Shown: positions 1 to 6,130 of the stretch, piece by piece
How positions within the stretch are numbered: the stretch's first letter is position 1
Layout of the letters: each line of letters begins with the position of its first letter
Assembly (NCBI GenBank): GCA_009923125.1
Contig: RFUD01000153.1
Span: 1-6,179 of the forward strand
Length of the DNA stretch: 6,179 nucleotides
Source: Planctomycetia bacterium
Lineage (GTDB): Bacteria > Planctomycetota > Planctomycetia > Pirellulales > UBA1268
Direction: 5' to 3'
Program-made: the position numbers and the translations under genes
Notes under the pieces: model-generated
Seen by the model: only the letters and a program-made list of their open reading frames with translations
Database searches by the model: none
Told to the model about the DNA's origin: nothing

Positions 1-3000
1 GCACCGCCGGCACCGCCGGCACCACCCGTTCCGCCAGCTCCGCCCCCGGCGAAATTGAACTGCGTCACCTGACCCACACCGGAGAACAGCGGCGTGACCG
101 TGGCCCGGACGTAGCGGCGGTCAGCCGAAACGACGGCCATCGCGAACAGGTTCGTGCCTTCCGGCAGTGTCGTGATCACCGGCTGATACCCCGTCGCGCC
201 ACCCCGTCCGAACGGGAGGCCGGGCACCGGCTGGGGGCCGCTGCCGCCGCGGCTTTGGGAGAGCGATGCAGCGGCAGCCGGGTCGTCGATCCCGGCCAAC
301 TGCTGCGCGAGGATCGCCCGGCCGATGTTCTGCTGCACGGCGACGTCCTGGGCCACCTGGGCGTCGAGCAACGGCTCGCGCCGCCGACCCTCCGGCAGTT
401 CCACCGTCAGCAGCACCTCGTCCGCGCCCAGCGGCACCTGCCGCTTGAGCTTCTGCTCGCGAGCGGTCCCCTTGTGAAGTGTCATTTCGGCGGTGACCGT
501 GTCGGCCGCGACCTTGCCGACCGCGCGCCGGACCAGAATCCGGTACCGGCCCGGGAACGCCTGCGGGGCGACATACCGCTCGCGCTGCGTCGCGTTGGCC
601 TGATCGACCGCGGCGGACGTGTCTCCCAGGAGCGTCCCACCCGAGGTTGACCGCGGCGCGGACAGCGAGCAGACCGTGCCTGGGGGCTCCTCCACGATGA
701 GGTCGATGTCGGCGTCGCCGTTCCAGGACAGTTCCACCTCGAGGTCTCGCACGAGCGCCTCGTCGATGGCGGACTGGAACACCGCCGCCTCTTCCGCCTT
801 GCCATCCTGCTTGAGTTTCTCGATCGTGGCCTTGGCAAGCCGGGCCGCCCGGACAGCCACGTCCTGCTGGTTGGCGGGCCATTCGTGGGACAGCACGCCG
901 GCACATGCCCAGCGGAGCGAGGACACGTCTTCGGCGCGGGCGGCGAGCCCCATGCCGATGGCGTAGGCTTCACGATTTGCGGGATCGAGCCGCGTCACCT
1001 GCTTGCAGACGCGAATCGCCTGCTGCAGCGAGCCAAACCGGGCGAGGTAGTTGGCCAGCGACAACAACTCCGTCGGGGTGGCCGCGAAGTCGGCCGCGGA
1101 GAGCAACGCCCGCTCGACCTCGGCCTTGGGCCGCCCCGCCGCTTCGAGGGCGACGGCCAGGGCCTCGTACATCCACGACTCCGCATGGCCGGCTGAGATG
1201 GTGGCCGAGATCAGCTCCGCCGCCCGCTCGTACCTCCCTTCCTTGCCGAGCTCCGCCGCCGTGACGCGGATGCGGGCGAGCCGCATCGCCAGGTCACGCT
1301 CATCCTGCTGTTTCGCAGCGGCCTGTTCGGGCCCGAGATCCGGGCTCGCGGCTGTTCCCTGTCCGGTGCCTTCGGAGTCATCCCCGGCCGGTGCGGTCTT
1401 CGGCGGCCGCGCCGCCAGGTAGCGCGCGATCGCCCCCCGGAGGTTCCGCGACTCGATCACGTCTGTGGGCAGGCTGACATCGCCGGCCCCGGACGTCGCC
1501 ATGGGCACCGCGGCCGGGTCGGGCTTGGCAGCCGTACGGTCGGCCGGAGGGACCGCCGGTTTTGCGTTGCGGCCGATCCGGTCGCGGGCGTCCGCGATCT
1601 GGAACATGCCGCCACCGCCGCCCATGCCGCCGCCCATCATGCCGCCGCCCGCGCCGAGTCCGCCACCCTGTCCGCTGTTGATGCCGCCGGCGCCGCCGAG
1701 TCCGCCACCGGTCTGGAACGGGTTGATGCCCGCCTGGGGGTTCACGGGAATCACGAGATCGGCCACGGGATACACCTTGACGACCATCGTCTCGGCCGCC
1801 TTGTCCTTGGTCGTGATCATCAGGACCTCGTCCTTCACGAGGTACGTGAGGTCGAGATCGCCGAGCAGCAACCGCAAGGCCGAGCGGAGCGAGATGCCGG
1901 AGAGGTTCTTCGTGACGGGGGTCTCCAGATCGAGGCCCGCATCCTCGAAGGCCTTGGTGTCGATCTGCACGGGGATGCCCTGTGCATCCTGGATCTGGGC
2001 GATGACGTCGCGCAGCGGGGTCTCCGTGAATTCGAAGTTCTGCACGGGCTTTTCCAGGGCGTCGTAAATCTTCTGCTCGTTGCTCCCCGGGTTCGCGAGG
2101 TCCACCGACTTGTAGCGCTCCCGCTTTTTCGTCAGTTCCCGCCAGCGGGCGGCGCTCGGGTACATCATCGGCGGCTCGTCGGGCATCGGGATCGCGGCCA
2201 CGTCGCACTGATGCAGGCAGTCCATGAATCCACGCTCGATGTCGCGCTTCGTGCGCACGTTCTCCGCGTCGTAGTCGCGGATTCGGGCCTCGACGAACGC
2301 CTTGCGGGCGAGCACCCGCGCCGTCATCGGCACCGGATGGTTGGCGAACAACTCCGGCGCCTCCTCCATCAGTTCCTCGCCCGGAAGCCGCTCCGCTTCC
2401 GTGAACACGGTCGTCGGCCGGTCGGTCCGCGTGATCGTGTCGTAGAACAGCCGGGTATTGTCGCCGAGGACGGCCGGATACCGCTCGGCGCGGTCGTAGC
2501 CGATGCGAATCCCCTCCTCGACGAGGGCGTTGTAGCGCTCGGTGAGCTGCTTGATCCGGTCCTCCCGGCGCCGCAGGTCCTCGTCGAGCCGCATCCGCTC
2601 GCGGCCGATGGCCCGGCTGCGTTCCGCGGCCAGGTCGCACTCCGCCTTTTCCCGCGACCGCACGACCGACTCGCGGACGCTGATTTCGATCTGCCGCAGC
2701 AGGCGGTTGCGCAGGGCGTCGTCGAGGTCGTCGGACGCCTGCACCGTGCGTTGCAGTTCCTTGAGGTCGGCCCGGGCCAGGTCGGGATCCACCGCCATGC
2801 GCTGCCGGGCGTTGCGCAGGCGGACCGCCGTCTCCTGCTCGAGCTGCTGGGCCCGCACCTTGCGCATCCGGTTGAGCGTTGCCAGTTCCTCGGGATCGTG
2901 CGTGATGTCGCGTGCAGGTGCGGCGGGCTCTGGCGCGGCGGCCACGGCCGGTGGTGGCAGCCGTTCGGTGTCGGCTGCAGCGGGATCGGCCGGGGCGTCT

Positions 3001-4247
3001 CCGGCGTCCTCGGGCTCACGGGCCAGCCCCACGGGAGTCTCGGCGGTCATCTTTTTCGAGGCGACCGTGTGGACCAGAGCGGCATCGACGTTGTCAGGGT
3101 CGCGGCGAAGCGACGCGACCGCGAGCCGGAACGCCGACTCATGGGCACCGGTGGCCTCCGCCTGCTTCGCGAGGGCCGCCAGGGCGGCCGCCTCGGTACG
3201 GATCGTCGAGCGGGCGAGGTCGAGGCCCTCGCGTCCGACGAGCGGGAGAAAGGCCCCGTTGTTGGGGAACGCGTTGCGGAACAGTTCACCGAGGTAGGCG
3301 TTTTCCTGCCGCGGCTCGCACCGCGGCACCGACACCGTGATGGATCGCCGGCGATGTCCCTCGGCCGGACTTTCCAGGGAGAGGTCGAGCTGCCCGTCCT
3401 CGAGTCGCCCGCCGACGAGGAGGACGGAGTCGCGGTCGGATCGCAGCGGCGGCAGCAGACCGGGCAGACCGCGGTACTCGGATACCGGCGACTTCGCCGA
3501 CAGCACCACGTCTTCAGGCCACAGCACGGGGGCTATGGCCAGCGAGCCGACGCGGGCCCCGGCGTCGCGAGCGGGCGTGCCCTCCTCGGGGACGAGGAGC
3601 ATGCCTCCCGTCGCGCTGGCGAGCGCCGCCAGGCACGGCCAGTTCACGCGGTCGCCGATCCCGACGCTCGAGACGGCGATCCGCCTGCCGCGCAGGTTTT
3701 CCTGGAGGGTGAAAAAGTCGGCCGCGTCGATGCCGTTCAACCCCGGCCCGTCGCCCACGTAGACGATCGCGCGGCCGGCGGCCGGTGCATCGAACAATTC
3801 CGCGGCCGCCGTGAGGACGCCCACGATGTCGGTCGATCCCAGCGGCGTCCGTTCGGCGAGGGCCTGCAACGCGGCCTCGGTTTCAGCCCCCGATACCGTG
3901 GCGAATCCCGTGTCGAGCGGCGTGCAGGTCACATCGACGGCGGCGATCCGGAACCGATCATGGGGCCGAGCCTTTTCGAGCAGGCCGCGAACAGCCTCCA
4001 GAGCGCGGCTGCGATGCTCCCCGGTCTGGCTGGCCGACGTGTCGACGAGCACGACGACTTCGACGGCCTGTGCCACCGTCGGCACGCCCTGGGCACGCAG
4101 GCCGATCGCCACGACCGGGGGGGCGAAGTCGCTGCCGCCGAAACGTTCCGTGAACGACACCGAGAGCGGATCCTCCGCTCGCGGCATCGCCGGCGACATG
4201 GTCAGCGCCACGAGGGTCGCGAGCAGACAGACAATGCGGGTGGACAT
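1..4247 (-). CDS. Large secreted multidomain protein: VWA, coiled coil, STN-like, TPR and DUF2135-like regions (3' end outside window)
   Basis: The frame is open from ATG 4247 to the window edge (1,415 codons plus two bases); I found no stop or frameshift on translating it. The start follows a GGAGG and opens a signal peptide (about residues 1-24, hydrophobic core IVCLLATLVAL). A von Willebrand A domain spans about 61-222, with an intact MIDAS: DTSAS 69-73, T139 and D166. A beta-rich part, one TPR-like unit (365-399) and a Pro/Ala linker (406-446) follow. Residues 451-575 are charged, probably coiled-coil helices. A conserved-looking stretch includes PMPDEPPMMYPS (near 694). About 726-830 resembles the STN/secretin N-terminal domain (FEFTETPLRDVI, ISLRSALRLLL). 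Then come a Gly/Met-rich linker (844-880), TPR-like helices (985-1110), a DUF2135/YfaP-like beta domain (1168-1275, LSWNGDADIDL) and a final SADRRYVRATVTPLFSG segment before a Gly-rich tail. It probably acts in the periplasm or at the cell surface in protein binding or assembly. No enzymatic motif is seen and the exact function is unknown. Confidence 0.88.
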   Translation of the reverse strand, partial: MSTRIVCLLATLVALTMSPAMPRAEDPLSVSFTERFGGSDFAPPVVAIGLRAQGVPTVAQAVEVVVLVDTSASQTGEHRSRALEAVRGLLEKARPHDRFRIAAVDVTCTPLDTGFATVSGAETEAALQALAERTPLGSTDIVGVLTAAAELFDAPAAGRAIVYVGDGPGLNGIDAADFFTLQENLRGRRIAVSSVGIGDRVNWPCLAALASATGGMLLVPEEGTPARDAGARVGSLAIAPVLWPEDVVLSAKSPVSEYRGLPGLLPPLRSDRDSVLLVGGRLEDGQLDLSLESPAEGHRRRSITVSVPRCEPRQENAYLGELFRNAFPNNGAFLPLVGREGLDLARSTIRTEAAALAALAKQAEATGAHESAFRLAVASLRRDPDNVDAALVHTVASKKMTAETPVGLAREPEDAGDAPADPAAADTERLPPPAVAAAPEPAAPARDITHDPEELATLNRMRKVRAQQLEQETAVRLRNARQRMAVDPDLARADLKELQRTVQASDDLDDALRNRLLRQIEISVRESVVRSREKAECDLAAERSRAIGRERMRLDEDLRRREDRIKQLTERYNALVEEGIRIGYDRAERYPAVLGDNTRLFYDTITRTDRPTTVFTEAERLPGEELMEEAPELFANHPVPMTARVLARKAFVEARIRDYDAENVRTKRDIERGFMDCLHQCDVAAIPMPDEPPMMYPSAARWRELTKKRERYKSVDLANPGSNEQKIYDALEKPVQNFEFTETPLRDVIAQIQDAQGIPVQIDTKAFEDAGLDLETPVTKNLSGISLRSALRLLLGDLDLTYLVKDEVLMITTKDKAAETMVVKVYPVADLVIPVNPQAGINPFQTGGGLGGAGGINSGQGGGLGAGGGMMGGGMGGGGGMFQIADARDRIGRNAKPAVPPADRTAAKPDPAAVPMATSGAGDVSLPTDVIESRNLRGAIARYLAARPPKTAPAGDDSEGTGQGTAASPDLGPEQAAAKQQDERDLAMRLARIRVTAAELGKEGRYERAAELISATISAGHAESWMYEALAVALEAAGRPKAEVERALLSAADFAATPTELLSLANYLARFGSLQQAIRVCKQVTRLDPANREAYAIGMGLAARAEDVSSLRWACAGVLSHEWPANQQDVAVRAARLAKATIEKLKQDGKAEEAAVFQSAIDEALVRDLEVELSWNGDADIDLIVEEPPGTVCSLSAPRSTSGGTLLGDTSAAVDQANATQRERYVAPQAFPGRYRILVRRAVGKVAADTVTAEMTLHKGTAREQKLKRQVPLGADEVLLTVELPEGRRREPLLDAQVAQDVAVQQNIGRAILAQQLAGIDDPAAAASLSQSRGGSGPQPVPGLPFGRGGATGYQPVITTLPEGTNLFAMAVVSADRRYVRATVTPLFSGVGQVTQFNFAGGGAGGTGGAGGAGG

Positions 4248-4251
4248 GATC

Positions 4252-4256
4252 CCTCC
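4252..4256 (-). promoter_or_regulatory. Ribosome binding site of the large VWA protein
   Basis: On the minus strand GGAGG lies four bases before ATG 4247. The spacing is a little short, but the match to the anti-Shine-Dalgarno sequence is perfect. It supports this start over the in-frame ATG codons further inside the signal peptide (Met17 and Met21), because starting there would remove most of the hydrophobic core. Confidence 0.7.
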
Positions 4257-4297
4257 AGACGAACTCGATGCAGGGCCGGGGGTCGGCTTTGGGCGAG

Positions 4298-4326
4298 AGC
4301 ATATTTCGTGGTGCCGTCCACGCCAA
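4298..4326 (-). promoter_or_regulatory. Candidate sigma-70-type promoter for the large VWA protein
   Basis: Read on the minus strand there is TTGGCG, a 17-base spacer, then TATGCT. Each hexamer matches four of six consensus bases. Transcription would start near 4290, giving a leader of about 45 bases before ATG 4247. The -10 lies in one of the few AT-rich patches of the intergenic region. Planctomycete promoters are poorly defined, so this remains a candidate. Confidence 0.4.
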
Positions 4327-4419
4327 CGTCGTTCTGCGGCCAAAACCCCGAAGACGTCGCTGATTCGCCGCCACCGGCACGCCTCCTCATTGTACCCAGA
4401 TTGCCAGGCGGCACCGGGA

Positions 4420-4448
4420 TTGGAGGGGGCGGCGGAAGCCGCGATACT
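4420..4448 (+). promoter_or_regulatory. Weak candidate promoter for the HtrA-like protease
   Basis: TTGGAG and GATACT are separated by 17 bases. The -35 is poor (three of six) and the -10 is moderate (four of six). It is the best-spaced pair I see on the plus strand before ATG 4528. A start near 4455 would give a leader of about 70 bases containing the hairpin at 4462-4479. An alternative-sigma promoter would look different, and HtrA genes are often stress-regulated, so confidence is low. Confidence 0.22.
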
Positions 4449-4461
4449 GCGGTGATCAAGT

Positions 4462-4479
4462 CGCCGCGCGGATGCGGCG
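4462..4479 (+). other. Inverted repeat in the protease 5' leader
   Basis: CGCCGC and GCGGCG form a perfect six-base-pair stem around the six-base loop GCGGAT. It is about 48 bases before the protease start and is not followed by a T run, so it is not a terminator. It could be a leader structure or an operator half-site. Such repeats also arise by chance in DNA this GC-rich. Confidence 0.25.
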
Positions 4480-4527
4480 CCGAGAACGGCCAGGCAAGCG
4501 AACAACCGATCAAGGCGGACGGCGACG

Positions 4528-5649
4528 ATGCGTGCAGACGAGCGAATCATGCACGGGGTCTACCGCAGGATCCTGCTGGTCGCCTTGGCGGGGTTCTTGG
4601 GCCTGTCGTGGCGGTGCGCAGCGGGGCAGTCGCTGCCCGTCCACGAGGCCGAGGAACGGGACTTCACCCCGGACGAACGGACCAACATCGCCGTCTACGA
4701 CGCGGTCAACCGCAGCGTCGCGAACATCAATACGAAGGCCACGGTCCCGACGGGACTGTTTCTCCTCGAAGTGCCGAGCGAAGGGGCCGGGTCGGGGATC
4801 GTGCTCGACAAACTGGGGCACGTGCTCACCAATTACCACGTCGTGGAGGGGGCGAAGGAGATCCAAGTGCTGCTGTTCGACGGCTCGTCGCACCAGGCGG
4901 TGCTCGTGGGCGCGGACCCGGCGACCGATGTGGCCGTGATCCGGGTTGCGGCGCCCCCGGACGTGCTGGTGCCGGTGACGTTCGGCTCGTCCGCCAACCT
5001 GCGGGTGGGGCAGCGGGTGTTCGCGATCGGCAACCCGTTCGGTCTCGAACGGACGCTCACGACCGGCATCATCTCCAGCCTCAATCGTTCCCTGCCGACG
5101 CGGACCGGCCGCACGATCAAGTCGATCATCCAGACCGACGCGGCGATCAATCCGGGCAACTCCGGCGGGCCGCTTCTGGACAGTTCCAGTCGTCTGATCG
5201 GCATGAACACGGCGATCGCCAGCCGCACGGGCCAGAGCGCCGGCGTGGGCTTCGCGATCCCTGTCGGGACGCTCGCGCGCATCGTGCCGCAGCTCATCCA
5301 GGCCGGGAAAGTCGTCCGGCCCGACGCGGGGATCGCCCGGGTCTACCAGACCGATCGCGGGCTTCTGGTGGCGTCGCTGTCGCCGGAGGGACCCGCCGAG
5401 CGGGCCGGGATTCGAGGGTTTCGGGTGATTCGCGAGCGACGCAGGCAAGGGCCGTTCATCGCCGAGTTCGAGCGGGTCGATCGATCCGGCGCCGATCTCG
5501 TCGTGGCGGTCGCCGGCGAGGCGGTGAAGACGGCCGACGACTTTCTGTCGGCCATCGATGCCAAAAACCCCGGCGACCAAGTGCTGATCACGGTCGAACG
5601 CGAGGGGCATCGGTTGGATGTGGCCGTCGTCCTCGACGCTGAAAAATAG
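4528..5649 (+). CDS. HtrA/Deg-family exported serine endopeptidase with one PDZ domain
   Basis: A 373-residue trypsin-like (family S1C) protease, likely involved in degrading or sensing damaged proteins outside the cytoplasm. An N-terminal export signal has basic residues (R13, R14), the hydrophobic stretch ILLVALAGFLGL and a probable cleavage after CAA (about residue 32). All three catalytic residues are present in family motifs: H104 in TNYHVVEG, D134 in ATDVAVIRV and S212 in NPGNSGGPL. GNPFGLERTLTTGIISS and GVGFAIPV are also typical. A single PDZ domain covers about 278-369, unlike the two in DegP; size and layout are nearer DegS or DegQ-like short forms. The PDZ carries an insert of about 24 residues (298-321). 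The start at 4528 has an AAGG 12 bases upstream; Met8 at 4549 is an alternative that keeps the signal. The gene is divergent from the VWA gene, with 280 bases between them, and ends TAG 5647-5649. It lies upstream of a 16S gene on the same strand. Confidence 0.93.
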   Translation: MRADERIMHGVYRRILLVALAGFLGLSWRCAAGQSLPVHEAEERDFTPDERTNIAVYDAVNRSVANINTKATVPTGLFLLEVPSEGAGSGIVLDKLGHVLTNYHVVEGAKEIQVLLFDGSSHQAVLVGADPATDVAVIRVAAPPDVLVPVTFGSSANLRVGQRVFAIGNPFGLERTLTTGIISSLNRSLPTRTGRTIKSIIQTDAAINPGNSGGPLLDSSSRLIGMNTAIASRTGQSAGVGFAIPVGTLARIVPQLIQAGKVVRPDAGIARVYQTDRGLLVASLSPEGPAERAGIRGFRVIRERRRQGPFIAEFERVDRSGADLVVAVAGEAVKTADDFLSAIDAKNPGDQVLITVEREGHRLDVAVVLDAEK

Positions 5650-5663
5650 CCTCAAAAAGCCGC

Positions 5664-5684
5664 CCGGCCGTTCGGTCAGGCCGG
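5664..5684. other. Inverted repeat just after the protease stop
   Basis: CCGGCC and GGCCGG form a six-base-pair stem around a nine-base loop, starting 15 bases after the protease stop. On the plus strand it is followed by TCGAGAAAAATTTT, so the T run is displaced. On the minus strand a T5 run lies six bases beyond the stem. It could be an accessory or bidirectional terminator, or protect the mRNA 3' end. The element at 5766 is a much better terminator. Confidence 0.3.
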
Positions 5685-5765
5685 TCGAGAAAAATTTTCC
5701 GGCAGGCGACGAACACTCCGGTCGGGCGGGCCGTACCATTGAGATGCCCTACGACTGGCATCGGC

Positions 5766-5786
5766 CGGTCTGGCAGACCGATTTTT
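5766..5786 (+). terminator. Intrinsic terminator after the protease gene
   Basis: CGGTCT, the loop GGC and AGACCG make a perfect six-base-pair GC-rich stem. One A and five T residues (5782-5786) follow directly, which is the standard form of a Rho-independent terminator on the plus strand. It is about 117 bases after the protease stop and only 23 bases before the candidate rRNA -35. It would therefore end protease transcripts before the rRNA unit. The minus strand has no T run after the stem, so it should work in one direction only. Confidence 0.72.
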
Positions 5787-5787
5787 C

Positions 5788-5800
5788 GAGGCTCGGCCTC
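5788..5800. other. Short hairpin between terminator and rRNA promoter
   Basis: GAGGC and GCCTC flank the three-base loop TCG, a perfect five-base-pair inverted repeat placed nine bases upstream of the candidate -35. No T run follows on either strand. It occupies the place where an AT-rich UP element would sit in enterobacterial rRNA promoters. It may be part of the terminator region, a protein-binding site, or chance. Confidence 0.25.
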
Positions 5801-5809
5801 TGGGGGGCG

Positions 5810-5837
5810 TTGACTCCTTCTGGAAGCCTGCTAGATT
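5810..5837 (+). promoter_or_regulatory. Candidate rRNA operon promoter
   Basis: TTGACT (five of six consensus bases) and TAGATT (four of six) are separated by 16 bases. This is the best promoter-like pair upstream of the 16S gene. It lies right after an intrinsic terminator and before boxA-like and hairpin elements, the expected order for an rRNA unit. Transcription would begin near 5844, giving a leader of about 287 bases. No AT-rich UP element precedes the -35. Confidence 0.6.
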
Positions 5838-5853
5838 TCGAGGTCTCGCTGAT

Positions 5854-5869
5854 GAGCACTTCGGTGTTC
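5854..5869 (+). other. boxB-like hairpin with UUCG tetraloop in the rRNA leader
   Basis: GAGCAC and GTGTTC pair with one G-U wobble around TTCG. The closing pair is C-G, so the RNA has the very stable C(UUCG)G tetraloop. It sits about 10 bases into the predicted transcript and 11 bases before the boxA-like sequence. A stem-loop just upstream of boxA is the arrangement of boxB in enterobacterial rRNA leaders. The structure is clear in sequence; the boxB role is inferred from position. Confidence 0.55.
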
Positions 5870-5880
5870 TTCGGAGGGAA

Positions 5881-5893
5881 GTTCTTTGACAAT
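5881..5893 (+). promoter_or_regulatory. boxA-like rRNA antitermination element
   Basis: GTTCTTTGACAAT closely resembles bacterial rRNA boxA sequences (E. coli TGCTCTTTAACA; Bacillus-type TGTTCTTTGAAAA). BoxA RNA is bound by NusB and S10 and lets RNA polymerase pass Rho-dependent stop sites across untranslated rRNA. It lies about 240 bases upstream of the 16S gene, downstream of the predicted promoter and a stem-loop. It contains a perfect TTGACA (5886-5891), but no matching -10 lies 16-18 bases further on, so boxA is the better reading. Confidence 0.62.
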
Positions 5894-5964
5894 TCGGCAG
5901 TTGATCTCTTTCGGTTTCGGCCGGCACGCGATCGTGTGACCGGCACCGACTGGATGGCACGCTC

Positions 5965-5980
5965 GGCACCCTCGGGTGTC
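5965..5980 (+). other. Leader hairpin with competing partner
   Basis: GGCACC and GGTGTC pair, with one G-U, around the loop CTCG. A second possible pairing, ACCGAC at 5945-5950 with GTCGGT at 5978-5983, shares bases 5978-5980, so the two structures exclude each other. This may reflect alternative folding of the nascent rRNA leader. Conservation would have to support it. Confidence 0.28.
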
Positions 5981-6094
5981 GGTCTGCAGTCTGGTCGGGA
6001 ACTGATGAAATGTAGACAGATCGAATACCTCGATTTGCCTCCGGCGGTGTGCGGCTCGCTATGGCGACGCCGTGCATCGTCACGCAAAACAGAA

Positions 6095-6116
6095 GCGGCC
6101 GGCGAAAGCAGGCCGT
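6095..6116 (+). other. GAAA-tetraloop hairpin next to the 16S 5' end
   Basis: CGGCC (6096-6100) pairs with GGCCG (6111-6115), with a possible G-U pair outside (6095/6116). Inside are a G-A mismatch, two G-C pairs and a GAAA tetraloop (6104-6107). It ends 14 bases before the predicted mature 16S 5' end. It could help leader folding or processing. The RNase III stem formed with the region after 16S cannot be judged, since that region is outside the window. Confidence 0.4.
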
Positions 6117-6130
6117 GGATGGCAAGCAAC

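Larger units (their letters stand above)
5844..6130 (+). other. Predicted rRNA transcript leader (5' external spacer)
   Basis: This is the stretch between the predicted transcription start and the mature 16S 5' end. It is visibly less GC-rich than the flanking genes and has no convincing open reading frame. Besides the elements listed separately it can form CACG-CGAT-CGTG near 5924-5935, a hairpin at 6020-6034 (ATCGA/TCGAT, loop ATACC) and TCGC-TATG-GCGA at 6056-6067. Leaders of this type carry antitermination and 16S-processing signals. The 5' limit depends on the promoter assignment. Confidence 0.5.

Noticed and set aside
1..30. Short tandem repeats as a possible CRISPR or satellite array
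   Set aside because: The 9-base units are in frame and encode Gly/Ala repeats of the large protein. There are no spacers.
3958..4380. Minus-strand frame starting at GTG 4380 after an AGGAGG-like sequence
   Set aside because: The upstream AGGAGG is attractive, but the frame overlaps the start and signal peptide of the large VWA gene in another frame, and its translation is Arg-rich with no domain.
4603..4620. Lipoprotein signal at Cys30 of the protease
   Set aside because: The residues before the cysteine are LSWR, not a lipobox such as L-A/S-G/A-C. Arg at -1 makes lipidation unlikely.
2211..5642. Very long plus-strand open frame (1,143 codons) opposite the large minus-strand gene and running into the protease gene
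   Set aside because: It is in exact codon register with the minus-strand gene, so its stops would require TTA, CTA or TCA codons there, which are rare in GC-rich genes. Its translation is Arg/Gly/His-rich without domains, and it overlaps the well-supported protease in another frame.
4510..5739. 409-codon minus-strand open frame opposite the protease
   Set aside because: It is antisense to a gene with an intact catalytic triad. The composition is Arg/Asp/His-rich and no motif or ribosome binding site is evident.
5886..5891. Perfect TTGACA as the -35 of a second rRNA promoter
   Set aside because: No reasonable -10 lies 16-18 bases downstream. The flanking bases extend the match to boxA, which explains the sequence better.
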